From: Mucidula mucida
Taxonomy: Eukaryota > Basidiomycota > Agaricomycetes > Agaricales > Physalacriaceae
Assembly: GCA_015501055.1 (NCBI GenBank)
Contig: JADNYV010000059.1
Coordinates: 124,001-188,000 of the forward strand
DNA: 64,000 nt
Reading direction: 5' to 3'
The notes under the pieces are model-generated. The model worked only from the letters and a program-made list of their open reading frames with translations, was not told the origin of the DNA and did no database searches. Made by a program: the position numbers and the translations under genes. Positions 47,622-59,276 of this stretch are shown here, piece after piece; the stretch's first letter is position 1; each line of letters opens with the position of its first letter.

Positions 47622-48861
47622 CATCAGTAACTTGTACTTTTCCTTTTTTTATTTAGCTTGTGCTTCTGTTTATCTGGTACATACACATCCGTAGTCAAAG
47701 TACCGTAGTTGCTGCCTTGCAGGAGGACACGGGATTCTTGGGACGGGGAGGAAGTGGAATCGTATATCTTTGCGAACGGCCTGCTCAAAAGGAAGCAGTG
47801 CGCGGTGCTCCTCCTCCTTGTTGTGTGTTTAAGATGTGTGTGAAGTGCCTTTGTGGCGCTATTTGTAGATGTGAGTTGAATCGGCAAGTGCCGGCGTACC
47901 ACGAATTTTAGCACGATACGTGCGCCGCACAGAGACTCTGTACTGACCTGGTACAAGCCATGAATTACTCAGTCCGCATGCTTCTTAAAGGAGAGCAACT
48001 CATGCGTATTCTATAACCTTCCTAGAGGTCCAACCTACGACCCCGTGGCCCAGAATCGTGTCTCATATGCGGAGACATTTTCCTCATTGTACCGCCTTTT
48101 CTTGACGTGAGCATCGTACAAGTGCACCTTTCCGACCTCAACTTTGCATGTCGGGACTACATTACCGTTCAGCTGGACTTCATCGAATCTGCGTACAAGT
48201 TCACGTCGGCCAGAAAGCCATAATCATCCTTTACGAAGGCCCACAGAGGCAGTGACATATTTGATACAATGGAATCTTCTTCTCAACCTGCACTTCACCG
48301 TTCATCTGAAAAGATGTTCACAGCACCACGGTGAGTATAAACTTTGATTTTCCATTCAGAATTTGCACCTCACCTTCCGTCTGCCACCTGTTTCATTACA
48401 CCGCTTCTATCTTGTCTCCAGGAACGTACTGCATCTGAACACCCGTATCGCTCAGTGTGACGCTATACCGATACTAGCCCAACATTAGAGAGATTGTGCA
48501 GTGAGGAATGGGGACATTCTACCAGACAGGCAAGGTGTGTCTGTTGAGAGGCGGTGATCTTGCCCTGCTGGCCCTTGGTGGCCGATTTCCCCCAGCTGTC
48601 GGTATAATTTGCGGTAAACACAACAACGACATCATTCTTGAATTGAATCTAGAAGATAAATATCAATTGCATTGCCAGTATGCCAGTCAGAGCTATTACT
48701 GGTTGCGACGACATCACAGGCCCTTGTTGTTGGAGTATGTGTATGAGTGATGAGCTTAACAGCAGTACAGGGCTCATCAGTGGGGCATCAACAAGGTCAT
48801 CCGACTCCGGGACCCGAGTATTCCCAGCTCATTTGCGAACGTTAATTGAACCTTGTCAATC
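47622..48861. other. Intergenic, no confident gene
   Basis: Several short ORFs occur, but none shows a motif or splice pattern that I can support. Confidence 0.35.
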
Positions 48862-50279
48862 ATGTCCGCAAAGCTCGCTTTCACTTGCTGTGCCTTGCTT
48901 GGGACGTGCGCTTACGCCTACCAACATGTCCGAATAATCCCTATGGCGACTTTGCACGAGACATTGCTCTGGACTGTTCGCTCATGGTGGCACCGACATC
49001 CAGCTTCCAGAGACCTCGCTGACTGGGCCATGGGACCAGACTACGACGACATGAAAGACTTTCACAAACGCGAACTACGCGCCATGGATGCTTGGAAGTT
49101 CCTGGCCCCCTTCTTCGCGTTACAGGGATACTTTCTATATGTCAGAAACCTTGACAATGACCCAATTCTCGACGCCCCGAGGTGGCCTCCGCCGTCTTCG
49201 TCTCAGAAATATCCATATGCCAGAGTATTGCGTACAGCGTCGCATTTTGGATTCCCGGTACATAGTTGTCGTTCCTTCGAAATTTTCTCATCCGTTGAAT
49301 AGGATATGCGCTTATGGGCCGCTAGAGATCGACTTGGAAGAGAACTTGTCTTAAAGTAAGTCATTCTGGCCTTTGACAGCTTTCGTAGATATACTACAAT
49401 CTCATACAGATTGATCTCTACTACCTCTTCTCCGACACCAGAATTGCTTGCCTTACAGCGGCTCAACACTCCAGCTGCACGCTCGGATCCCCGAAATCAC
49501 ACTATCCCTGTGTTGGACTTCGTTACATGGGGTGGTTTGGTCTTCGCAGTGATGCCACGGTGTGTTGGTTGATTGGCTGTCCCTGCGTCTGCATTCCCAA
49601 GTTTACTCGTCACAAGCTGGATATCCGCCTTCTACATTTGCTTCAAGACAATAGAGGATTCTATGTTTCTCTGGGAGCAGCTTCTTGAGGTGAACATCCT
49701 CTAGACCATGCCGTTCTCTTTGCTGACCTCGATTTAGGCTCTCGAGTTCTGTCACGAACAGCGCATTGCGCACTGCGATATTTTGGACCAAAATACTCTG
49801 GTCAATGTCCTTCCTGGCGATGTGATTGATTTTGGTATCTTCGAGCTTGATAAAGACTGTGTCTTCGCCTTCATCGACTACGGGTTTGCTTCGGTGGTGC
49901 CTCTGGATATGGCGCTCGAGGATGCGCCCCTTCGGCATAATCTGCGATTGGACTTCAGAGACGGTCTACAAGGCAGAGGTACCACTTGCAACCCATTTGA
50001 GGTGGACATTCTTTTTCTCGGAGCACTGATGCAGCGCCACATACGAGTGAGTGTGCCATCTTATGCCGTTTTCTTCTACTTACATGCGCGACGACACAGA
50101 TGGTACCGGATGTGTTTCCTGAAGGAATCCAACTTGTGGAGAGGATGATGGGTTTGCATGGTGCGCGCGTGCCCTCCGCTGCGGAGGCTCTACGCGACTT
50201 CCGGACTGTAAAGGGGGAAATGAGCCGCGCCACGCTCAATCATAAATTTGTCTCCCAGCTGTGGAATGGTCGCACCTGA
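48862..50279 (+). CDS. Small kinase-like (probable pseudokinase) fungal protein
   Basis: Exons 48862-49257, 49303-49355, 49410-49559, 49617-49689, 49738-50046 and 50100-50279 give 386 residues. The N-terminus is hydrophobic and may be a membrane anchor. Kinase-type blocks are DMRLWAARDRLGRELVLK (beta-3 Lys), STPELLALQRLNTPAA-like PTPELLALQRLNTPAARSDP, HTIPVLDFVTWGGLVFAVMP, LLEALEFCHEQRIAHCDILD QN (catalytic loop H-C-D instead of H-R-D) and AFIDYGFA (D-Y-G instead of D-F-G). Basidiomycetes carry many such divergent kinases, so the activity is unsure. All introns are 45-57 nt. Confidence 0.78.
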
Positions 50280-50893
50280 AAAGACAACCGCATAACTTTG
50301 TTGAGCTGCAAATATATATGACGTTGCCTTGCATAAGTGACGATCCATGCTACAGAGACACGAAGACATATTAAAGCTATTCGCAGAGAACACGGCTCTG
50401 AAGGTGTTGGAGGACTCGCGCGGCCTTGGAACGCTCACGATGCTCGCCCACATTGCCGCGTGAGCCAAGACGGTCGATTGCAAGGATGGAAGGCTGTTCA
50501 AGGAGAAAGCGGTCGAACCAGTTTGAGTTACAAGGTCTTCGCAATCCTATAAGAAGCGATACTTTGACTCCAACAATTCAACCTGGCTAGCCAGTCCATA
50601 GTAGCAGAGGATTGACGTCTTATGATGTGCTCCAAGTTGTCTGGACACGCCGATATGTCGTCTCCGTGTCAAGCTATGTATGACGCTGGTGACCCCGCTT
50701 CCAATCACCCAACGGACGAAATGGTACTCTGCTGTTTACTCCAAGATGCCGCAATGTTGAGGCTTTGCCTTGCTAAATAGTTCGTGCGTAGGCTCTCGTG
50801 CTAGTGCGGCAGGAAACGATCTGAAAACGAACAATGCTGAATTTCTCTGTTCTCCTTGTGAGCATTTTCGATCTATCTACATTGACATCCACC
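50280..50893. other. Intergenic with a weak coding-looking fragment
   Basis: On the plus strand, 50350-50460 can be read as RHEDILKLFAENTALKVLED followed by SRGLGTLTMLAHI, and 50483-50515 as DGRLFKEKAVEP. This could be a remnant of a gene, but the frame is not continuous and I recognise no family. Confidence 0.25.
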
Positions 50894-52234
50894 TTATTTC
50901 TTCTTGTTTACATTCTCCAGGGTGTATGTCTCAACTTCCTTCAAGAACTCTGCCTTCCCTTTCACAGTTGCCCAACCCAGTCGTCTTGCTCGGGTACTGA
51001 CACAGCGGCTGTTGCCGCCAAGGATGTGCATAACGATTTCCTAAAACTAAACTCAACTTCGGCGAGAAGGAACAGCAGTTCAAATACTCACCGGGAGGCC
51101 CAAGTCGGTAAACTCTTTCACTGTAATTGGGCGCCCTTTGGAAACCGCTTTCCCGGTCATTGCTCGCGCAGCGGTTAGCGAGACCTCGCGAAGTTGGACA
51201 GAGCCATTTTCTATGAAAAAGGACCCTTCTTTACCGTGCGGGACTCGTTCCCACTCCGACGAAAGAAGCTTGGTGACCAGGAGTACGAGAAAATCAACGA
51301 CTGCGTTCGGGTCAGTTGTTGGCTTAACGAGGCCAAAAAAACACTGACATTCGTGAAGTTCTACAATCGCCGAGTAATTAAGGCCTTCTCCAATCATGAC
51401 AGGTTCGCGGAGGGCAATCACATTCTGAGGCATACCGCTGGATAAGTATTGGTGGCCGTTGGGGTCTTGTATGCCTGCATCGACTAGTACTCCGCTAAGA
51501 CGGGCGAAGATTCCGCCAGGAATGACCAGATAGGAATAAATCACGCCTGGATTCTTGTGAGTGAGATGGTTCGTCCACCTGTGCTATGCGTACCGTCTTC
51601 ATCTGCTTTGAGGAATTCTAGATCAACGTTACGATGAATGCGAGTAATCTCGAGCGACGCCATCTCTTCAATGTTCGCATCGTCCCAAACTTTGTTGGGT
51701 ATATCGCGGCCTAGGGCATCATCCAAGAGTACACCTGCGCCAGACTGAGATACTATGTGTTAACTATCATCGAAATGCAATAAGGCAACAAACGTACAAC
51801 GTGAATTACACGGGTCTTCTTCTGCGATTTCTTCAGAGCGGCTGCGATGTTCTGAGCTCCAACGAGATCGTCGCAGTCGTACTAAGAGGTTATACAAGTC
51901 AGTACGTCGTTAGGAATACTCAATTGCGAGGACACTAACAGAGTCGACGAGGAGATCAGTCTTTGAGCAGATCGACCAAAGGAGCAGCATCAGTGGTCGG
52001 TGAACCTTCCACCACCTTGAGAGAGCCAAGGTTCAACTTCCAAAGCTTTTCCGCCTTATCGGCGCTGCGAACAAGTACTGTAATGGATACATGTGGGAGT
52101 TCGAGCAGGCGAAGAAGGAGGGTTCCAGCAACGTAGCCTATTGATTGGACTATCTGAGTATGATTGGTACCAGTGTTCACAAGGAGATGTGACGTACCAG
52201 TTGCACCAAAGATGAGAATGTTGGTCTGCGACAT
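50894..52234 (-). CDS. NmrA-like NAD(P)-binding protein, one apparent extra base
   Basis: Exons 52198-52234, 51940-52137, 51798-51881, 51594-51744, 51349-51546, 51092-51300 and 50894-51040 give 340 residues if one extra base in the T run at 51962-51964 is ignored. The start MSQTNILIFGATGGYVAG is the dinucleotide-binding loop (G-A-T-G-G-Y). Then come VLVRSADKAEKL, DSYDCDDLVGAQNIAAAL, VIHVSGAGVLLDDALGRDIP, IYSYLVIPGGIFAR, VPHGKEGSFFIENGS and RARRLGWATVKGKAEFLKEV. This is an atypical short-chain dehydrogenase of the NmrA/isoflavone-reductase-like group. The substrate is unknown. An in-frame ATG at 52336 would lengthen the protein by 34 residues. Confidence 0.8.
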
Positions 52235-52345
52235 GGAGAGGAAAAGTGAAGTGCGATATGCACTGTACCACTCTTCAGCCTTTAAACGCCTGAAAATCTG
52301 CTCATAAACGATATCCCGATTTCCGGTGGCGACCATTTTTGATCC

Positions 52346-52940
52346 AGCTTTGAGCCATACAAGTCAATAAGACACCCTTTGAGTCCAGGAAGAAGTCGCT
52401 TTCCTACACCTAACAGCACGCGATAATGACATTTCCTGCACTAGTATCATGGCGTACAACGCGGTTACGTAGATATTCATGACCTGCAAGTCATCATTGT
52501 AGAGGGACGTCGTACCACGAAGCAATCATACCTTGTACTCCATTCAAGAACACCAAGAGAAGTTCTTTCAATTTTGCAAGATATGTCAGCGGCCAGCCAT
52601 AGATCGACATAAGTGCGTGTGAACTCGAGAAACAGTCTCTCTTTCGGTGTGATGATTCGGTCAAGCTCGTCATTGTCCGTCGATGCGACATGTAGGAAAC
52701 GCTCTCCGCTCTCCGCCCGAGGACGCTGCGTTCCCGGTTCTTGCTTGTCATCTGGCGGCAAGCTGTCACAGAGACCTGCAGTCCGATCCACCATATCGTC
52801 GATCATTGCGTCCTCGTACAGCGTTATTCGACCACAAAATTCGCAATGAGACCCCTTTGCCTTTCTGTAGAGTTTGCCTTCAGACTTGAAGGATTCGGGA
52901 CGCCACGAGTGCTTGAGAACAAAGACGCGAGCTTGGTTCC
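52346..52940 (-). pseudogene. Partial, decayed tandem copy of the FunK1 kinase gene
   Basis: This stretch aligns with 54131-54770 of the intact FunK1 gene: shared pieces are SWRPES, the MIDDMVDRT block, RPRAES with ERFLHVASTD, YGWPL with LLLVFLNGVQ and the intron ending acttgcag. Relative to the intact gene, two 4-base losses near 52610-52640 break the frame. The catalytic-loop region reads RHDTSAGNVIIACC and then a stop, so the HRD motif is lost. Upstream exons are absent, and homology begins inside the intron before SWRPES. It is therefore a segmental tandem duplicate and not an independent gene. Confidence 0.8.
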
Positions 52941-53119
52941 GAATCAGCTTTTGATGTGTAGCGTCGCATTGACGATGATATATTCAAAATACGGTATCAT
53001 ACTGAAACTACTTATTCCTCTGTCGTTTAGGCGTCGGTGAACCGAGAGATACCTGTTGTTTTGAATGTGTTCGCGAAGTCGTTGCAGTCGGCGACGAGTC
53101 CAAGTGCGCAGGAATCGAC

Positions 53120-56028
53120 TCACGTATCAGAAGGCAGAAACATGTCATCGAGCTCCTTCTGTCGCTTGTCCAGTATCTTTTCCACAATGTCTTCATCCTC
53201 CTCGGTAGGGACCGTTGCAATTGTTTTCTCCAACAGAGCAATGACCCTCCGGTGAAGGGTGTGATATTCATATAACTCGCGATGAGTATATGCCAAGCGA
53301 AGAAGACCGAACCATTCACAAACGAGGGGCTTGATATGGTGGAAGTAGGGATGGAAATTGCCCACAACATCCTCTTCAAAGTCATTGGGGTTGGCGAATA
53401 GATGGTGTTTGTTCACAGCGAGGGTGGCGTCGTCACTGTCGAAGACGTGGTAGACAACATTGCGCAGCATCGCATGACCAGTTCCTTCATCTGTGAGCTC
53501 GGCACGACGGGCACCACCAGGTCCACTGCGTATCAGGCAGATGTTGACCAAGATCCACAAGAATGACTCGATATCATGGATTGCATCTTGATATGGTACT
53601 GCTGAGTCAGTTCCATATTTGGTCGGAACAGGTCCGAGGATTTCGGCGCTGGCATAAGGAGGTGTTCCCTACAAAGAATGAAATTAACGTGGATCTGAAG
53701 GTTGAGAAGATGGGACTGACCGTCCTTGATCCGTTATGAGTGTCCTGTTCCCCATCCTCTGGTTCAATCACGGCAGGATTGAAGTCGAAATTCCGTTCAA
53801 CCTTTATATCTATGAGCGTGAATACCAAAATGTCCAATGAGACATACACGGTGCCATCCTAACCGATCTGTTGTAATAATATGATCTTCTTGAGCGGGAG
53901 GGAATGCTAAACTATACTCGATGGCCGCGATTGTATAGGTGTTGATGTTAACTCCGAGCACATCATACGCAGAGGAGATAACCTCGGGCTGTAGTGATAG
54001 TGACACCGGAAAGTTCTCACGTTCTTCGAAATAGAGAACGACTGAGGGGGAGAGGGACGCCATTTGTGTCTTTGTTATTGGTTTGCTGCGAGTTCGAACC
54101 GAAGGGAGAGTTCTGGGATTTCGAGCACCCAGCTTTGAGCGATCCAAGTCAATAAGACACCCTTTGGTGCCAAAAGGAGTCGTTGCTCCTTTATCTGGAC
54201 ACCGCGCGATGATGACATTCCCGGCACTGATATCACGGTGTAGAAGACCGTTGTTGCAGAGATGTTCATGACCTGCAAGTCATTATCGTCAAAGATATGT
54301 CGTACACATGAAACAATCATACCTTGCACTCCGTTCAAGAATACCACAAGAAGTTCTTCCAATGTTGCAAAATATTTCAGCGGCCAGCCGTAGGTCGACA
54401 TAATGACGCGCGTGTGAACTCGAGAAACAAAAGCTCTCATTCGAGGAGTAGTAATTCGCTGAATCTCGTCATCGTCCGTCGATGCGACATGCAGGAAACG
54501 CTCTTCGCTTTCCGCCCGAGGACGCATCGTTTCCGATTCTTGTTTCCCATCTGGCGGAGGGCTAACGGAGAGACCCGCACGTATGAATGCCCCAGTCCGA
54601 TCCACCATATCGTCGATTATGGCGTCCTCATGAAGCATTATTCGACCAAGAAACTCGCAATCAGACCCATTTGCCTCGCCGTAGAGTTCGCCTTCAGACT
54701 TGATGGATTCGGGACGCCACGACTGCTTGAGAACAAAAATCTGAACAAGGACGTGAGCTTGGTTACAAGGTAACGGTTGGTATGTACCTCTTTGCCGGGT
54801 TGACCATCTATGAAGCGTACCACTGCCCAGACTAGTGTTGCCCTACCACGCATCACCCTTGCACGAGCAACACTCATGACTTTGACGGTCAAGTACTGCG
54901 TACCGTCATTGAGTGTGATGACCCATCTCTTCTTGTACGAATCAGTCGCAAAGACGTCGAGCGCTGTCTCACTCGTCAATCGGTAAGACGTGACCACCTC
55001 ATTAGGCTGAACATAAATTTTCATGGAGGGATCAAAGCCAAGTTTGTGTGGGGCAAGGACGGCAAACGAGGCAATGATACGTATAAAATGTTTCGGAAAC
55101 TAAGGCAAGAAATGTGAATCATAATGTGGTGCGTATCGTAGATGAAACTCACCTTGTGGATATCGATAGGCGTACTAGTAATGAGGACTCCGGATCGGTC
55201 GTGAAGGCATACTGACATGCATCGTGGTCCAAGAGTAAAACCGAAAACGAATCGACGATCGAGTTGCTCGCGCAATATTTGCCGCAGATAGCCAATGAGC
55301 TGCTTGACCACCTCCTCCCACTCTTCGTTGTCTCTGCGCTTCATCTCCAGCGCGGCGACGATTTGAAGCCACCAAATAACGCCCTATACACAAAGTCAGT
55401 CTTAAGCGATGCCGGAAAATCGATAAAATACGCACTTTGGCTTCATCCTACAAAGAAAGTCAGGAATATCCTCGGGAATAAAGAGTGTTTGACATACCGG
55501 AGACAGATTCTTGACACGGTCATGCAGGAGACTATGTGCAAGCAGACAATCCGGTCGTATGCGTGCAATAGTTTTATCGGCAGAGTGCGGAGCTTTTGAA
55601 TGGTAATCGACCCATCTCGTCGATCCTCCAAGCCGAGCAGAATTTTCACCGGGATGCTGAGAGCATAGCTCTTCCGCGGCGCGGTGGATGACGTTGGCGA
55701 CAGAGACAAATGCACCATACAATTCATGCTCTTTGCGGACTGATCGGGGAAATGCGCTCCATCGGGACTCTGGGTGATGCGCCCCTTTGACTTTGTCCCA
55801 AATCGCGTCAACAAGGGTTTCTTCGATCGGGAACATGGCTTTTACAAACTCCTCCGTGTCGGTGACACGACAGTGGACGGGGAAATCAGTGTTAACAGCC
55901 TCCTTCATGCTAGCTGCACTTTCTTGCTGGTGAGAGTAACTCAATGAAGGACGTCCTGCTGTGCGTATCGGTGTGTTGTTGCTCGCAGCAGGTTTCTTGT
56001 ACGCCTGTGGTGGGATATGGACCCCCAT
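53120..56028 (-). CDS. FunK1-type fungal protein kinase
   Basis: Exons 55498-56028, 55436-55447, 55153-55383, 54788-55099, 54323-54725, 53850-54272, 53721-53809 and 53120-53668 give 849 residues, all in frame. Family blocks are VIWWLQIVAALEMK, VVKQLIGYLRQILREQLDRR, FVFGFTLGPRCMSVCLHDRS, GHEHLCNNGLLHRDISAGNV (H-R-D catalytic loop), GCLIDLDRSK, GTPPYASAEIL and HDIESFLWILVNICL. FunK1 kinases are an expanded family in multicellular basidiomycetes; their substrates are mostly unknown. Exon 2 is only 12 nt, and intron 53810-53849 is short (40 nt). An in-frame ATG at 56067 would add 13 residues. A broken tandem copy of its middle part follows at 52346-52940. Confidence 0.9.
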
Positions 56029-57944
56029 GATGAGAGAGAGGAAGACAAGAAGACCACAAGGACGCACCCAAAAACAGTGGCTGATAAAGCTTTATCGATT
56101 ATCACTTGAGAATCGCGGCAGCTTTTATGCTCTGTGCCCCGCCGGGTGCACGAGTGTGACTTGTTGAAGTTGTTGAAGAAGGCAACCAGAGCCACGTGAT
56201 CGATCTATGGCTGAGTCCTCCCACCATTGTCGAGTTCACGAGACAGTCCGCCACAATTCGAGCCTGCGCTTGCCAGGATATCCTACCATCGTCAGCTCTG
56301 TACACCTCGCTTCGCGTCGTAGCTGGACGCCAACAATTTGACTAAAACTCTTCTCTACCGTGTTGCCGAAGTTTGTGTTCCCGGACACTCGCTTCAAGTC
56401 CAACATCGAGATGCGACAGCGTTGGACTCCGCGACGTCACCAACGTCGCTCATAACCGTTACCCTCCAAGTGTCATTCACCGACTCTGGTTCGTGCTGAT
56501 GACAACCCGAATGCTATCACCGCTCAACACGTCGAACGAACAATGAGCGCAACATTCCGGTATCTAATTTAGTAGCAAGTTGATCGCATATTTTCGTACC
56601 CTCTCTGCACGGACAACTTGGAAGTCATTGAACGTTCAAGGTGGGCACACCACCGGAATTGGAAGCTCCGCAATTGGTGGGGAGTCATCCATTTCGGACA
56701 GGCGTCTGACCGTCGAAGAAACCCATCGGTCGGCCAAGGCTTTGAGGTCGTGTGGTATCAGAACCTAACAAGTGAGTTTCAATGTAACAAATGGTCGCGA
56801 AATTGATTGTAAGATTAACGCCGCACAGATCCTTGGTCTGGACGCTAATCTGCTCCTCAAATGGGCTGCGCTTTCTTGAAGGTCTGCGGTCATCACCTCG
56901 ACCGTGGCATTCCGTGAAGCGTTGACGCCTGATTTCTAACGCGACACAGTTGGTGCCAAGATAATTGATACGTTCTCGTCAATGTACCTTCTAGAACTTC
57001 CTTTTGCCTCTACCTACCGCTAGTTCGTGCCGCTTGTTCACGACGGCGAGTTTGAAAGAGATACGTGTATCACCGCCCCTCACGTCATCGCGGTTTTCAA
57101 GGAGGTCTGCGGTGGAGAGGTACGTGGAAGGTTTGCAACAACTTGAAGAGACTGTTCACCGCTGCTGTGGAATTGACGGCTGTGACTTCTAGCGTGCTTT
57201 GAATCTCAACTTCCTGTTCAGAGCATCTCATTGAAAAGTCATCTAAGAACAGAAGGCATGTTACGCCTCCGATATGTAAGTACGCCGCTTCAGATTCGGT
57301 GGCACCAACACTATGCCAAGCCGCTGCTACTACTCTGCTTCTGTTCGGGATTCATGGGGAGCCTTAAGGCCTGTCTCCTCGTTCTAAGGATCGTGTCATA
57401 TGTCGACACTGAAGGCCGTGGGTATGACTGATTGTCTACCGGAAAGAAACAAGCAAAAAACAAGCAGAGGAAGTCCTAATATTGCCGTTCTAATACCGCA
57501 TACTCATGGTCGAGAACAGGATTTCCACATGTCTCTCAGCTACTCGGATGCAATGCTTCAGCCCTGTACTATGTAGTACTGTCAACTTCACTTTGGGAGG
57601 GCGGGCTCTCATAGCGTCAGTTTAGTATCCTTGCCAAGCCCTGCTAATAGTACACTTAGTCGTCTCGAGGATCTTCAAAATCGAGAAAAATACTCAGACA
57701 AAGTGCAAAGCCGGCGGCTGCGGCTTTCCGACCTAAACGCCTCCACAAAGTCGACGGAGTATCCAGTATTCGTTGGGCTTCTCGGATCCGCCGTTTCTCG
57801 ATGTCTGATGAAAGATTGTTCCTGAATGGGACTGTCCCATACAGGTATCAAAGAGAGCATGGGTATCTGGAATTTTTCACCGTCCTAGTCTTAGAATTCC
57901 TCAACAGCCCCTCGTCGCCCCTCCTCAACTACAGCTCGTCTACC
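56029..57944. other. Long intergenic region, no confident gene
   Basis: Some stretches look vaguely coding (for example FVPLVHDGEFERDT around 57016-57057), but stops and frame changes prevent a model. It may contain decayed gene material. I cannot assign a family. Confidence 0.35.
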
Positions 57945-59067
57945 ATGCCCGCTCCTAGCTACTCTGTCCCTCGCGAAGTCCAGGCTGCTCCAGTTGTTGC
58001 GTCTCCTGAGGCCACAAACTCGAGCGGCGCGTACTATAATGCTCGCCTCGATCCCAAGAACTTCCTCGAAGGGCCTCTGTCAGAGAACCCCGGGACACGG
58101 CTGCGCCAGATGCTAGCTCGCCCTGGCATTGTTGTAAGTCTTGGATGACAATACTTCTTCGTCATTTGCTCATCCAACGTAGGTTGCACCGGGTATCTGC
58201 GATGGTATCAGTGCTCGAAGCTGGATTCGACTGCCTGTATCAGAGGTACATATCAATAGGTTTTCGTTGTTCACCACTCTAACAATACATGCAGCGGTGC
58301 TGCGACAACTGCTTCGCGCATGGGACAGCCAGATCTTGCTATCGCCACGCTGAATGATTTCGTCGAGGTCAGTGTCATCTTGTGTGGCGCACTTAATTCG
58401 TTGATCTCACGCAAAACCATTTTTAGGCCGGTCAAATGGTATCCAGTCTGAACCCCAGCGTTCCCGTCATTGCTGATGCCGATGTGGGCTTCGGTGGGCC
58501 CGCTATGGTCGCTCGTACTGTTCGGCAATATGCGAGGGCCGGAATAGCTGCGCTGCACATTGAAGATCAAGTTCAGACTAAGCGATGTGGTCATCTGTTG
58601 GGAAAGCAGGTGGTCTCGCGGGAGGAGTTCCTCACGCGTATCCGTGCCGCTGTGATTGCTCGGGACACCATTCCGGGAGGATCTGACTTTGTAAGAACAT
58701 TCTATGAAATGGTGGAGATTCCTGAAGTCGAATGTGATTTACCCAGGTCATTATTGGACGCACCGACTCTGCTCAAGTCCTAGGGATGGAGGAAGCTATT
58801 ACGCGCCTCAAGCTAGCGGCGGCTGCTGGGGCAGACGTCTGCTTCATTGAAGGCGTGCGAACGAAGGAGCTCCTTGAATCAACCGTCGCAGCCCTGGCTC
58901 CCACGCCCGTACGTATTCATTTTGAACGTCAGAAGAGTGACCACATTGACGCGTCTTCTTCCTTAGGTTCTTGCCAATGTTATCTCCGGTGGTTTGACGC
59001 CCTCGTTCACATATCCCGAGGCGGTGCTAAGATCATTAGTAAGGAAGCACTCGATTCTGCCGAATAG
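57945..59067 (+). CDS. PEP-mutase/isocitrate-lyase superfamily protein, frame-broken and C-terminally short
   Basis: Exons 57945-58133, 58183-58245, 58295-58367, 58427-58690, 58747-58908 and 58967-59067. Blocks include VAPGICDGIS, GFDCLYQSGAATTASRMGQP, VPVIADADVGFGGPAMVART, ALHIEDQVQTKRCGHLLGK (lyase-type K-R-C-G-H), SDFVIIGRTDSAQVLGMEEA, AGADVCFIEG and NVISGGLTPSF. Members cleave or form C-C or P-C bonds of small acids with Mg2+, such as dimethylmalate or methylisocitrate lyases and oxaloacetate hydrolases. Near 58209-58217 the frame shifts, consistent with about 11 missing bases. Near 59021-59025 one base is missing, and the frame then stops after GAKIISKEALDSAE, well short of the usual end. 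It could be a pseudogene. Confidence 0.8.
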
Positions 59068-59276
59068 GACTGATCGTTGGTTAGTTTTCTCCTTGGTATA
59101 GGAGGCTCCTTAGACCCTTGCTTGGAACATGAACGCGTGAACACTACTCAAGAGTTTGAAAGGCATGTTCTTCCGGTATCCGGACCGGTGACGGTGATTT
59201 AGAACGGGCAGCCATCGGGCCTATTTGACTGGCTGATTCCCCACACATCTCCACACCTGTCCTTACTCCCCTCATC

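Noticed and set aside
53053..53123. An extra C-terminal exon of FunK1 (to 52944)
   Set aside because: The frame already ends at a TGA at 53120-53122 after a normal family end; the added peptide shows no family motif.
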